Assembly: GCF_020179385.1 (NCBI RefSeq)
Contig: NZ_JAIBLJ010000007.1
Location: forward strand, 114,403 to 178,402
DNA from: Alkalihalobacillus sp. YIM B00296
GTDB lineage: Bacteria; Bacillota; Bacilli; Bacillales; Fictibacillaceae
Length of the DNA: 64,000 nt
Reading direction: 5' to 3'
Below are positions 37,342 to 46,419 of the stretch, piece by piece. Below the pieces are notes generated by a model. That model made no database searches. It had not been told where the DNA came from and was given only the letters and a program-made list of their open reading frames with translations. Made by a program: the position numbers and the translations under genes. Within the stretch, counting starts at the first letter, position 1. The number at the start of each line of letters is the position of its first letter.

Positions 37342-39762
37342 TTACATGATCGTCTGTGGATGCATATCAATACCGATCACCAACCCATCCCGCTGCATCC
37401 TTTTTTGAAAATGGACGAGAATTTCATTTAATGTTTCTTTTAATTTTGGTTCATTTTTGTATTTTATCACGCATTGGTAACGATATCTATCTTTCATACG
37501 AGGAATCGGTGATGCTACAGGTCCAAGGACGACCGCTTGTGCACTCAGTGATTCTTTCAACCGGCCAGCGATTTTCTCACATATATCGACAACGTACATC
37601 AATTCTTCGTGTGAAATTGTCACCAGTGTCAAGAAATAGAATGGAGGAAATTGATGCAATTTTCGAATTTGCATTTCCTTATTATAAAAGGTGAGGAAAT
37701 CATGATATTGAGCATGCTGGATACTATAATGCTCTGGTGTATAGCTCTGGATGACCACCTCACCTGATAATTCATGTCTTCCAGCCCTTCCCCCCACCTG
37801 GGTCAAAAGCTGGAAGGTCCTTTCAGAGGATCGGAAGTCGGGAAGATGTAGCATTGAATCAGCTGCGAGCACTCCAACAAGGGTCACGTTCGGAAAATCC
37901 AGTCCCTTTGCGATCATTTGTGTCCCTAACAGAATATCCGCTTTTTTCTCGGCAAACGCATTCAGTAACTTTTCATGCATCCCTTTTCGGCTAGTCGTAT
38001 CAACATCCATCCGGATCACACGAGCTTCAGGCATCAACCTGTTCAGTTCTTCCTCGACTTTTTGGGTGCCGGTTCCGAAAAAGCGGATGTGTTCTGAATT
38101 GCATTCGGGGCACTTGGAGGGCTGTTGTGCTTCATACCCACAGTAATGGCATTTTAAGGAACTGTAGCGTTTATGGTAAGTAAGGGAAATGTCACAATGT
38201 GGACATTGGGCGACATAGCCGCAATCCCGACAATTGATGAATGTCGAATAACCACGCCGGTTCAATAGCAATACACTTTGTTCACCCTTCTCTTTCCGAT
38301 CTTTCAACCGATCGAATAGGGACTGTGAAAATAAAGATCGATTTCCTGAGCGTAATTCCTCCCGCATATCGACGATTTCGGCCTTCGGTAAATCTTTATT
38401 GTTCACTCTCTCATTGAGTGTGCAGAGGGTATAAACACCCTTTTGTGCCCTCGCATAAGATTCAAGGGTCGGAGTCGCGCTGCCCAATATCACCGGACAC
38501 CTATGGAATTTCCCTCTTTGGATGGCAATATCCCTGGCATGGTATCGGGGATTCTCTTCTTGTTTATAGCTAGACTCATGTTCTTCGTCGATAATGATGA
38601 TACCGAGTTTTTTAAAAGGAGCAAAAATCGCTGAGCGTGCTCCGACGACCACCCTTGCTTCCTTGCGATGGATTTTACGCCATTCGTCATACTTTTCTCC
38701 GACGGAAAGTCCGCTATGCAATACCGCAACTTCTGAACCGAAACGCCCTTTGAATCGTTGGACCATCTGAGGTGTAAGTGAGATTTCAGGTACAAGCATG
38801 ATCGCTTCCTTGCCAAGATTGAGGACTTGTTCAATCGCTTGCAAATAGATTTCCGTCTTTCCACTTCCAGTAACACCATGTATCAGAAATGTCTCATGTG
38901 TCACTGTATTGATTTTTTCCAAAATCGGCTCGATCGTTCTCTTCTGCTCATTTGTTAGCGTTAACGGCATTGTCTTTTCAAATATACGATCATGATAGGG
39001 ATCCCGATATAATTCTTTTTCGGATTCGACCAATAGGTGTTTATCAACCAATCCCTTCACTGTAACCCTTGAGGAGCACGTCTTCTCGATCAAGGTTTGA
39101 GTAGGCATCTCTTTTTGTCCAGATTCCAGTAAATAATCCAAAACAGCTGCTTGCTTCGGTGCACGTTTCGATATGTCATCACGAGCATCCAGCATTTCGT
39201 CGGTTGTTTTGTTGATTGTAATGACCTTTTGTTTCTTCTTTTTACCTTTTGATCGAATTTCATATTGGACATCGAGTTTCCCCTCGTTCAAACCTTTTTG
39301 GATGAGGCTGACACACTCTGTCCCCTTATTCAGAGCTTCATCCCAGCTCAAACCTTTTTCAGATTGAAGCGCCTCATGGATTTCCTCAGGGAATCGTTCC
39401 AATTCAGTCCCTTCCGTCATATGAATGCGTTTCGTGTAATTCATTTTCATGGCCGCAGGCAACATCGATTGATAAGCAGAATGGAGGAAACACAATGTAT
39501 TTTCTGCAATCCACTTGCCTAGTTCGATCAATTCTTCATTGATGACCGGGGACGGATCGACGACATCTCCTATATTTTTCAACTTTTTTTGCGCGGACGA
39601 CTCTTTAAGAATGATGACGAAGCCGGTCAATTTCCTGGGTCCGAAAGGCACGATGACACGCATTCCGATTTTGACAGCCCCTTCTAAATGTACAGGAATC
39701 CGATAGTCGAACGTCCGGTCAGTACCCATTGCCGGAACATCGACAATTACCCCAGCAATCAT
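37342..39762 (-). CDS. priA: Primosomal protein N' (helicase PriA)
   Basis: PriA restarts replication at collapsed forks by loading the replicative helicase. The 806 residues have an N-terminal 3'-DNA-binding domain (FDYRIP...GMRVIVPFGPRKLTGFV) and helicase motifs HGVTGSGKTEIYL, VGARSAIFAPF, IDEEHESSYKQE and GSATPTLES. Eight zinc-binding cysteines lie in CRDCGY, CPHC, CHYCGY and CPEC, followed by GGRAGR. It overlaps coaBC by four bases. Confidence 0.98.
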   Translation of the reverse strand: MIAGVIVDVPAMGTDRTFDYRIPVHLEGAVKIGMRVIVPFGPRKLTGFVIILKESSAQKKLKNIGDVVDPSPVINEELIELGKWIAENTLCFLHSAYQSMLPAAMKMNYTKRIHMTEGTELERFPEEIHEALQSEKGLSWDEALNKGTECVSLIQKGLNEGKLDVQYEIRSKGKKKKQKVITINKTTDEMLDARDDISKRAPKQAAVLDYLLESGQKEMPTQTLIEKTCSSRVTVKGLVDKHLLVESEKELYRDPYHDRIFEKTMPLTLTNEQKRTIEPILEKINTVTHETFLIHGVTGSGKTEIYLQAIEQVLNLGKEAIMLVPEISLTPQMVQRFKGRFGSEVAVLHSGLSVGEKYDEWRKIHRKEARVVVGARSAIFAPFKKLGIIIIDEEHESSYKQEENPRYHARDIAIQRGKFHRCPVILGSATPTLESYARAQKGVYTLCTLNERVNNKDLPKAEIVDMREELRSGNRSLFSQSLFDRLKDRKEKGEQSVLLLNRRGYSTFINCRDCGYVAQCPHCDISLTYHKRYSSLKCHYCGYEAQQPSKCPECNSEHIRFFGTGTQKVEEELNRLMPEARVIRMDVDTTSRKGMHEKLLNAFAEKKADILLGTQMIAKGLDFPNVTLVGVLAADSMLHLPDFRSSERTFQLLTQVGGRAGRHELSGEVVIQSYTPEHYSIQHAQYHDFLTFYNKEMQIRKLHQFPPFYFLTLVTISHEELMYVVDICEKIAGRLKESLSAQAVVLGPVASPIPRMKDRYRYQCVIKYKNEPKLKETLNEILVHFQKRMQRDGLVIGIDMHPQTIM

Positions 39763-40982
39763 CCCTCATTCAACCCTTCCATATACCGGAGGGAGTCTTT
39801 CAATACGATTTCTGCAACCTGTTTTTTTGATAAAAGAGAACTTTTCCGTTCATGCCCATCCTTGCCATATATATAGACCTGATTCGTATCTCCTTCGAAT
39901 CCGGATCCTTTTTGGGAGACATCATTCGCAACGATCATATCCAGATTTTTCTGTTCAAGTTTATCCTTTGCATAATGTGATACATCATCGGTTTCAGCAG
40001 CAAATCCCACTAATATTTGATGTTTTTTATGACGACCGAGTTCCTTGAGGATATCTGTAGTCCTTTCCAATTCAACCGCGATGTCATCCTCACTCTTTTT
40101 CACTTTTGAATCATAAGTGAGCTTTGGACGATAATCGGCCACAGCAGCTGATTTAATGACCAGATCAGCCTGGTCAAAACGTGAAATTACGGCTTCATAC
40201 ATTTCTTGGGCTGTTTCTACCGGTAGAAATTCAACCCCATATGGTACCTTAAGTACAGATGGGCCACTTATAAGCGTGACCTTTGCACCAAGTGAAACAG
40301 CTGCTTCAGCTAATGCATAACCCATTTTGCCAGTCGATCGATTCGAGAAATATCTGACTGGATCAATATGTTCTCTTGTTGGTCCTGCAGTAATCAGAAC
40401 ATGTTTATCTTGTAGGATTCGGTTGTCTGCTTCCGCGAAGAACTGGTTGATCGATGCAAGGATTTCTTCCGGTTCCGCAAGTCTTCCTTTACCTACATAT
40501 CCACACGCCAACAATCCTTCTCCAGGTTCGATAAAACGATGTCCGAAGTCCGCCAGCTTTTCCATGTTCTCAAATACTGCGGGATGGCCATACATATGGA
40601 CGTTCATTGCAGGCGCGAGCATGACCGGAGCTGACGTCGCTAATAATGTCGTAGAAACCATATCATCAGCAATCCCATTTGCCAGTTTCCCGATACTGTT
40701 GGCAGTTGCTGGGGCTATTACAACAAGATCAGCCCAGTCTGCGAGATCGATATGAGCGACACCAGACGGATCTTTTTCATCAAATGTATCATGATATACA
40801 GGATTCCTTGAAAGCGTTTGGAAAGTCAATGGTGTAACGAATTCCATAGCAGACTTAGTCATCATCACTTTGACATCATAACCAGCTTGTCTGATCCTAC
40901 TTGTCAGGGCGGCTGCTTTAAATACTGCAATCCCCCCAGTCACGCATAATAAAATGTGTTTACCGGTTGACACTAAAACCAT
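39759..40982 (-). CDS. coaBC: Bifunctional phosphopantothenoylcysteine synthetase/decarboxylase
   Basis: CoaBC makes 4'-phosphopantetheine for coenzyme A. The N-terminal flavin decarboxylase (about 1-185) shows LLCVTGGIAVFKAA, PAMNVHMYGHPA and the catalytic ACGYVGKGRL segment. The C-terminal synthetase (about 190-400) shows ITAGPTREHIDPVRYFSNRSTGKMGYALAE and ADYRP. Length is 407. GGGGGG lies close to the ATG. The gene is first of the coaBC-priA-fmt-rsmB-rlmN-prpC-prkC-rsgA-rpe run; a repeat-filled gap separates it from rpoZ. Confidence 0.97.
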   Translation of the reverse strand: MVLVSTGKHILLCVTGGIAVFKAAALTSRIRQAGYDVKVMMTKSAMEFVTPLTFQTLSRNPVYHDTFDEKDPSGVAHIDLADWADLVVIAPATANSIGKLANGIADDMVSTTLLATSAPVMLAPAMNVHMYGHPAVFENMEKLADFGHRFIEPGEGLLACGYVGKGRLAEPEEILASINQFFAEADNRILQDKHVLITAGPTREHIDPVRYFSNRSTGKMGYALAEAAVSLGAKVTLISGPSVLKVPYGVEFLPVETAQEMYEAVISRFDQADLVIKSAAVADYRPKLTYDSKVKKSEDDIAVELERTTDILKELGRHKKHQILVGFAAETDDVSHYAKDKLEQKNLDMIVANDVSQKGSGFEGDTNQVYIYGKDGHERKSSLLSKKQVAEIVLKDSLRYMEGLNEG

Positions 40983-41063
40983 CCCCCCAACTCATTTGTA
41001 GACATAATATTGTTATAGTGAATATAGGTATCTTGCTTCCTTATGGTTAATGCTCTGATAAGG

Positions 41064-41172
41064 CGATCCGCAAGCCTCCTCACTTGCACAGGATGTGCTG
41101 GCTTCGACGTTCACCACAGGACGTGGTGGTTTTTTAGTCGAAGATCCTTAAATTGTAGGTCGCTGCAGGGGC
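41064..41172. repeat. Hairpin-rich repeat element between coaBC and rpoZ
   Basis: The left part (gatccgcaagcctcctcac, 41065-41083) matches 18048-18066 inside the fabG-acpP element. Further right are GCACA...TGTGC and the nested dyads CTTCGAC...GTCGAAG and CACCAC...GTGGTG (41102-41143). The inner CACAGGACGTG is the inverted copy of CACGTCCTGTG at 9034-9044. This and the complex terminator to its right fill the 313-base gap; no gene is visible. Confidence 0.75.
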
Positions 41173-41187
41173 TCACCTTCTCCAAAG

Positions 41188-41290
41188 GTTAAAAAAAGGC
41201 TGACTCATAAGAAAAGTGCCAGGCGCCTCCCATGCAACAAATTGAAATAAGATGTTGTACTTCGGAACACGTCAGACACTTATGGGTCAA
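41188..41290 (-). terminator. Complex terminator after remA-gmk-rpoZ
   Basis: On the minus strand, TGACCCATAAGTG (near 41279-41290) can pair with CACTTTTCTTATGAGTCA, which runs straight into GCCTTTTTTT (41190-41197). The outer stem is interrupted by one C-A mismatch and encloses about 70 bases containing GGCGCC and a second short stem (ACAAC.../GTTG). The T run and position after rpoZ support termination. Confidence 0.65.
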
Positions 41291-41295
41291 ACCCT

Positions 41296-41502
41296 TTATC
41301 CTTCTAGCTTGTTAATGTCATAAGTTAATTTCCCTTCAATAATCTCCTCTAGAGCCACGCCCACGAATTTATTGGATTTCGGATCATCTATCATCGGTTT
41401 TGAATTTTGCTGGATCATTCTGGCTCGTTTAGCCGACACCGTCACAAGTGTATATTTTGAATTTAATTTCTCCATCAATGAATCGATTGAAGGATAAAGC
41501 AT
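41296..41502 (-). CDS. rpoZ: RNA polymerase omega subunit
   Basis: Omega helps fold and stabilise the beta' subunit of RNA polymerase. The 68 residues start [30 protein letters not shown] and include [18 protein letters not shown], the conserved core. The start abuts the gmk stop directly. It is the last gene of the yicC-remA-gmk-rpoZ run. Confidence 0.96.
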   Translation of the reverse strand: MLYPSIDSLMEKLNSKYTLVTVSAKRARMIQQNSKPMIDDPKSNKFVGVALEEIIEGKLTYDINKLEG

Positions 41503-42123
41503 TTAATCAACCTCCAGTAATCTCAAGTATTGTTTTTTGATTCTATCTTTCTTGCAATGTTCAGCAATCGCAATCGCTTTGATGCGATCACAGGCTGCTT
41601 GTATTTCATTATTTTCCACTACATAATCATAATGATCCATCATTTCAAGTTCTTCTTTTGCCACGATCATCCGATTGTTGATCAGCTCTTCTGTTTCAGT
41701 CCCTCGGCCAACAATCCGATTTCGAAGCTCTGCCAGGCTAGGAGGAACGAGGAAGATGAAAACCCCTTCAGGTACCAGGTTTCTTACCTGCAGAGCGCCT
41801 TGAACTTCGATCTCAAGAAGTACATCCTTTCCAGAAGCCAACGTCTGTTCCACATATTGCAAGGGAGTCCCATAGTAGTTCCCAACATATTCTGCCCATT
41901 CAAGCAATTCATTGTGTTCAATCATCTTTTCAAATTCTTCTCGTGATTTAAAAAAGTAATCGACCCCATCCTGCTCACCTTCACGAGGTTTGCGAGTCGT
42001 AACTGAAATCGAAAATTCCAAACCATTCCACTGTTGACGCAATGCTCGGTTTACCGTTCCTTTACCAACCCCCGAAGGACCAGATAATACGAACAAAATT
42101 CCTCTCTCATTTTTCATCTTCAA
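41503..42123 (-). CDS. gmk: Guanylate kinase
   Basis: Gmk phosphorylates GMP to GDP. The P-loop is [12 protein letters not shown] near residue 14. The GMP-binding region has [18 protein letters not shown], and [13 protein letters not shown] and [20 protein letters not shown] follow. The 206 residues given begin at a TTG placed five bases after GAGGTG. An ATG two codons further on (MKNERG) is the alternative start and more like family N-termini. Confidence 0.97.
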   Translation of the reverse strand: MKMKNERGILFVLSGPSGVGKGTVNRALRQQWNGLEFSISVTTRKPREGEQDGVDYFFKSREEFEKMIEHNELLEWAEYVGNYYGTPLQYVEQTLASGKDVLLEIEVQGALQVRNLVPEGVFIFLVPPSLAELRNRIVGRGTETEELINNRMIVAKEELEMMDHYDYVVENNEIQAACDRIKAIAIAEHCKKDRIKKQYLRLLEVD

Positions 42124-42143
42124 CTTTACACCTCAGTCAATCT

Positions 42144-42404
42144 CTATTCTTCAGTCAAATCCTCTTTGTTTAATAATCTTTGGGCTACCGTTTCGGGTTG
42201 GACAGCTGAAAGGATGACATGATCACTGTCTGTAATGATCACCGCACGGGTTCTTCTGCCATACGTCGCATCTATCAGTTTATGCTGAGTCCTTGAATCT
42301 GTAATGATCCGCTTGATTGGAGCTGATTCAGGACTCACGATTGAAATGATCCGATTTGCCGAAACGATATTTCCAAATCCAATGTTGATCAGTTTTATGT
42401 TCAT
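42144..42404 (-). CDS. remA: Extracellular matrix regulator RemA
   Basis: RemA is a small DNA-binding protein that activates biofilm matrix and osmoprotection genes in B. subtilis. The 86 residues read [20 protein letters not shown], then [49 protein letters not shown], nearly the family consensus throughout, including the basic residues needed for DNA binding. It lies 20 bases before gmk. Confidence 0.96.
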   Translation of the reverse strand: MNIKLINIGFGNIVSANRIISIVSPESAPIKRIITDSRTQHKLIDATYGRRTRAVIITDSDHVILSAVQPETVAQRLLNKEDLTEE

Positions 42405-42474
42405 AGGTTACCCCTCCTGGCTATCTATATCTAGCGTATCCAAGTTTATTGACGTACAACCCTTTGGTCATGCC

Positions 42475-43356
42475 TTATTCAACATTTTGTACCTGTTCTT
42501 TAAGTTTCTCTATTTCACTTTTCAATTGTACAACATTTTTACTGATTGAATAATCATTTCCTTTTGAACCGATCGTATTGCTTTCTCGATTCATTTCTTG
42601 GACGAGGAAATCCAGTTTCCTCCCTATTGATCCACTTTCATTCAGTATGTCCCTGAATTGGCTCAGATGACTTTTCAGCCGGGTCAATTCTTCATCAATG
42701 CTGCATTTATCAGCAAAGATCGCAACCTCTGTGGTGATCCGGTCTTCATCCAATTCGAACGCACCATCATGAAGGCTTTTGATCCTTTTGTATAGACGAT
42801 CCTTATAAGCTTCCTGAACTTCAGGGGCAAAGGACTCTATTTCTTGGATGATCGTATCGATCTCATCTAAACGCTGGTTGAAATCCTTATTAAGGTGTTT
42901 CCCTTCTTCAGCTCTCATTTCACTCAATCGGGATACCGCCTCTTCAACAGCATCGAGAACTTTACCTGCAAACTCATCGGTCACGTTCTCTTTTTCATGA
43001 ATGGAAACGATATCTGAAAATGCTAGAAGTTGGTGATATCGGATCGGTTCTTGTACTTGGTAGCGTTCATTCAAAGTCTCGTGGGCAGAAACATATTGAT
43101 CCAACAAAGACCAATCGATAGACAATTCCTTATCTACACCCGTTTCACCGTCTATACTGATCCATACATCGACCTTGCCCCGTTTTATGTATGTTGTCAC
43201 ACAACGCTTGATTTTGTCCTCGATGATCGTCAGCTGCCTGGGCATACGTATATGTACTTCTGTAAAACGGTGGTTTACGGATTTGATTTCTGTCGTGATC
43301 GTGTATTGTTCATGCTCAATGCATGCTCTACCAAAACCGGTCATACTTTTAATCAC
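42475..43356 (-). CDS. yloC: YicC family endoribonuclease (YloC)
   Basis: YicC/YloC proteins are endoribonucleases of the stress-induced family. The 293 residues start MIKSMTGFGRACIEHEQYTITTEIKSVNHRF (family N-terminal domain). They end with the DUF1732 region ITTEVAIFADKCSIDEELTRLKSHLSQF...GRKLDFLVQEMNRESNTIGSKGND. It is first of the yloC-remA-gmk-rpoZ run, as in B. subtilis. Confidence 0.96.
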   Translation of the reverse strand: MIKSMTGFGRACIEHEQYTITTEIKSVNHRFTEVHIRMPRQLTIIEDKIKRCVTTYIKRGKVDVWISIDGETGVDKELSIDWSLLDQYVSAHETLNERYQVQEPIRYHQLLAFSDIVSIHEKENVTDEFAGKVLDAVEEAVSRLSEMRAEEGKHLNKDFNQRLDEIDTIIQEIESFAPEVQEAYKDRLYKRIKSLHDGAFELDEDRITTEVAIFADKCSIDEELTRLKSHLSQFRDILNESGSIGRKLDFLVQEMNRESNTIGSKGNDYSISKNVVQLKSEIEKLKEQVQNVE

Positions 43357-43456
43357 ATTATCACATCCATTGTACTATTCTATACAATTTTACAACAGTC
43401 AACAAGAATATGAAAGATTTAACGTTTTTTATCATTCCAGACACTTCAGCTGCAAT

Positions 43457-43489
43457 AGAAAAGAGCGACCTTCCTTTCATAGGCCGCAC
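43457..43489 (-). terminator. Terminator after yloB
   Basis: GCGGCC (43482-43487 side) pairs with GGTCGC (43465-43470 side), with one G-U pair. On the minus strand it is followed by TCTTTTC. It lies about 15 bases past the yloB stop. Confidence 0.6.
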
Positions 43490-43500
43490 CTTCACATTTT

Positions 43501-46227
43501 CTATTTAAATGACGAATGCTTGATCGCCTGTCCTTTATATTTATTGTTTTTGAATAGATGCGAGCCGGCAAGTGCAAAGGTCGGTAATGCTGCCATTCCA
43601 AGCACTAATAGACATTCCCTAACGTTTAGGCTCGTAGTATGGAAGATGGGTTGCAACGGTTCATAATAGACGACGATGGCCAGCAGCGCCACAGACGATA
43701 TGACCGCCCACACGAGATAAATGTTGCCGAACGGATTACGGTGAAATATTGACCGTTCACTTCTGCAATCGAATACATGGATCAATTGCGCCATTACAAG
43801 CGTGGAAAATGCAATCGTCTGAGCCCTTACCAGGTTCTCAGGGCTTTCAGCATAGGCGAGACAGAAGGCGGCGATCGTCACAAGCCCGATCAGGAATCCA
43901 CGGCTGATGATTTTCCACCCTAGCCCTCGTGAGAAAACGCCTTCCTTCGTTGATCTTGGCGCCCGCTTCATGACATTTTCTTCTGCACTGTCAACCCCTA
44001 GTGCCATTGCGGGTAACCCATCTGTCACAAGGTTCACCCAGAGAATTTGAATCGGGACGAGAGGGAGGGGTAGAGCAAGCAGCATCGCGAATAACATGAC
44101 CAAGATTTCTCCAACGTTAGATGCAAGTAAATACCTTATGAACTTCCTGATATTCTCATAAATATTCCGACCTTCTTCAATTGCTGCCCTTATTGTTGCA
44201 AAATTATCATCAGAAAGGATGAGGGAGGAAGCTTCTCTGGCGACGTCCGTTCCTGATTCTCCCATAGAGATCCCTATATTCGCCGCCTTGATCGCAGGTG
44301 CATCATTCACACCATCCCCTGTCATCGCCACGACATGTCCTTTATTTTGCAGTGCTTTGACGATTTTTAATTTATGTTCCGGAGAGACTCTTGCAAAAAC
44401 ATAGACATCATCCACTACATCCTCCAGCTCTTCAACAGACATAGATGCTAATGTCTTACCTTCCAGCACTTTTCCGTGATCCGGGATCATATTGAGCTGG
44501 CGGGCAATTGCTTCTGCGGTAACGATATGATCCCCTGTAATCATGACAGTCTTGATGCCGGCCTGCTGACATTCGCGGATTGATTCTGTCGCTTCAGGTC
44601 TTGGTGGGTCGATCATCCCTTGCAGACCGATAAACGTCAGGTTGGATTCGGCCTCGAATGTTGAAGTGATCCTCTCTCCTTTTTTCAAAGGGCGATAGGC
44701 TACAGCGATCGTCCGAAGTGCCCTGCTCCCCATTCTTTCAACAGCTTGATGGACGCCATTTTTCCTCGAATCATCCAAGTACGACTGGCGGTTATTCCAT
44801 AAGATGTTATCACATCTGGATAAAACGACATCCGGAGCTCCTTTCGTCACGACATATTCCTGATTATCTGACGTTCGTACGAGGACGCTCATCATCTTCC
44901 TCTCAGAGTCAAACGGGAACTCATCCCTGATCTGATAAGATCCTTGTAAAGCCCCTTTACTCAACCCTGCCTTTTGCCCAGCGATCAGTAAAGCAATTTC
45001 GGTAGGATCTCCGTTGATCTGATATTCGTTACGCCCTTTCTTGTCGCCAAACTTTATCGATGCATTGTTACAAAGGACTCCGAAGGTCAGAAGTTGTTTT
45101 AATGCTGGAGACTTATCGACCTCGATCGGTTCGTTCCCGTTCAAAAAATCTCCTGTCAACTCAAAACCGGTCCCAGTAATCTGCCAGGACTTCCCGCTGC
45201 TCCAAACATCTGTCACTGTCATTTTATTTTGAGTGAGTGTTCCGGTTTTATCAGAACAGATGACAGTGGCACAACCTAGCGTTTCTACTGAAGGGAGCTT
45301 CCGTACGATCGCACGCCGACGGATCATTTTTTGTACACCTAATGCAAGCGCAATCGTCACGATAGCTGGGAGCCCTTCAGGAATCGCAGCAACAGCTAAT
45401 GAGACACCAGCAAGAAACATCGTATACAAATCATGTCCCTGGATGACTCCGATAGCGACAACAAGGGCAGTCAGCAGCAAGGCGACTAGAATGAGAACTT
45501 TCCCTAGCTGTTCAAGTCGCCTTTGCAGTGGAGTCTGCAGTCCTTCTTCACTTTTCAGAAGGTGAGCGATCTTTCCCATTTCCGTATTCATACCAGTACC
45601 GACGACAATTCCTGTACCTTTCCCATTGGAAACGAGTGTACCCATGAAGCACATGTTCTCCTGATCCCCTGGTTCATGGTCACCTTGTATACTTGTTGCA
45701 CCGTTTTTTTGAGACGGTACTGATTCACCAGTCAGTGCCGACTCTTCCACTGATAAAGACTTCGTATCAATCAACCTCACATCAGCCCCGATTCTATCCC
45801 CAGCAGAAAATCGGATGATATCACCTATTACGGCTTCTCGGGAAGGTATGGTGATCCATTCCTTATTCCGTAAAACCTGGATTTTCGGGCTCGAAAGCTG
45901 TTTCAATGCTTGAAGTGAACGTTCTGCTTTCCGTTCTTGCAGAAAGCCTAAGATCCCATTTACGAACACAATCAACATGATTGCAATCGCGTCCATATAC
46001 TCACCAAGAATTCCAGAGATCAAGGTCGCTATCAATAATACTAGCACCATGAAATCCTTGAATTGTGCTAAAAATACGATGATGGCAGACATTCTTTCTT
46101 CTTGTTGCAGTTCATTAGGGCCGTCTTTCTCAAACCGTTTCTTAGCTTCTTTTTCGTTCAAGCCTGTTGTAATGCTCGTCTTAAGCTTTTTTTCAATTTC
46201 TGAAGTTGAGAACGTATACCATTTCAT
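43501..46227 (-). CDS. yloB: Calcium-transporting P-type ATPase (YloB)
   Basis: YloB is a P2A-type calcium pump associated with sporulation and germination resistance. The start chosen gives MKWYTFSTSEIEKKLKT and 908 residues; an in-frame extension of 12 codons lacks a ribosome binding site, whereas GGGGTG precedes this ATG. The order is N-terminal cation ATPase domain, TGESVP, PEGLPAIVTIALALG (calcium site in M4), DKTGTLTQNKMT with the phosphorylated Asp, KGAPDVVL, TGDGVNDAPAIK, and six C-terminal helices with NLVTDGLPAMALGVD. It diverges from rqcH. Confidence 0.96.
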   Translation of the reverse strand: MKWYTFSTSEIEKKLKTSITTGLNEKEAKKRFEKDGPNELQQEERMSAIIVFLAQFKDFMVLVLLIATLISGILGEYMDAIAIMLIVFVNGILGFLQERKAERSLQALKQLSSPKIQVLRNKEWITIPSREAVIGDIIRFSAGDRIGADVRLIDTKSLSVEESALTGESVPSQKNGATSIQGDHEPGDQENMCFMGTLVSNGKGTGIVVGTGMNTEMGKIAHLLKSEEGLQTPLQRRLEQLGKVLILVALLLTALVVAIGVIQGHDLYTMFLAGVSLAVAAIPEGLPAIVTIALALGVQKMIRRRAIVRKLPSVETLGCATVICSDKTGTLTQNKMTVTDVWSSGKSWQITGTGFELTGDFLNGNEPIEVDKSPALKQLLTFGVLCNNASIKFGDKKGRNEYQINGDPTEIALLIAGQKAGLSKGALQGSYQIRDEFPFDSERKMMSVLVRTSDNQEYVVTKGAPDVVLSRCDNILWNNRQSYLDDSRKNGVHQAVERMGSRALRTIAVAYRPLKKGERITSTFEAESNLTFIGLQGMIDPPRPEATESIRECQQAGIKTVMITGDHIVTAEAIARQLNMIPDHGKVLEGKTLASMSVEELEDVVDDVYVFARVSPEHKLKIVKALQNKGHVVAMTGDGVNDAPAIKAANIGISMGESGTDVAREASSLILSDDNFATIRAAIEEGRNIYENIRKFIRYLLASNVGEILVMLFAMLLALPLPLVPIQILWVNLVTDGLPAMALGVDSAEENVMKRAPRSTKEGVFSRGLGWKIISRGFLIGLVTIAAFCLAYAESPENLVRAQTIAFSTLVMAQLIHVFDCRSERSIFHRNPFGNIYLVWAVISSVALLAIVVYYEPLQPIFHTTSLNVRECLLVLGMAALPTFALAGSHLFKNNKYKGQAIKHSSFK

Positions 46228-46288
46228 TCTTACACCCCGTTTAAACCTTCTTATACAAGCCATCTATATTCAGGATTGTCCTAAAAAA

Positions 46289-46297
46289 TGCTATAAT
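46289..46297 (+). promoter_or_regulatory. Extended -10 promoter element for rqcH
   Basis: TGC TATAAT at 46289-46297 is a perfect -10 hexamer with an upstream TG. No good -35 sits 17 bases before it. It lies about 120 bases before the rqcH start, leaving a leader with weak stem-loops of no recognised class. Confidence 0.5.
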
Positions 46298-46419
46298 GGA
46301 ACGGGAATTTGAAAGTCCTTCTAGAGATAAAAGAATAGTTCTCAAACAGGGGGTTCCTTCCTGTTCGAAACGCTCTTCCAAGAGTATGATTTTCTTTTTA
46401 ATAAATTGGAGTGAAGAAT

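Noticed and set aside
46300..46419. A riboswitch or attenuator in the rqcH leader
   Set aside because: Only short stems (AACAGG/CCTGTT and CTCT/AGAG) occur; no known aptamer motif and no convincing terminator.
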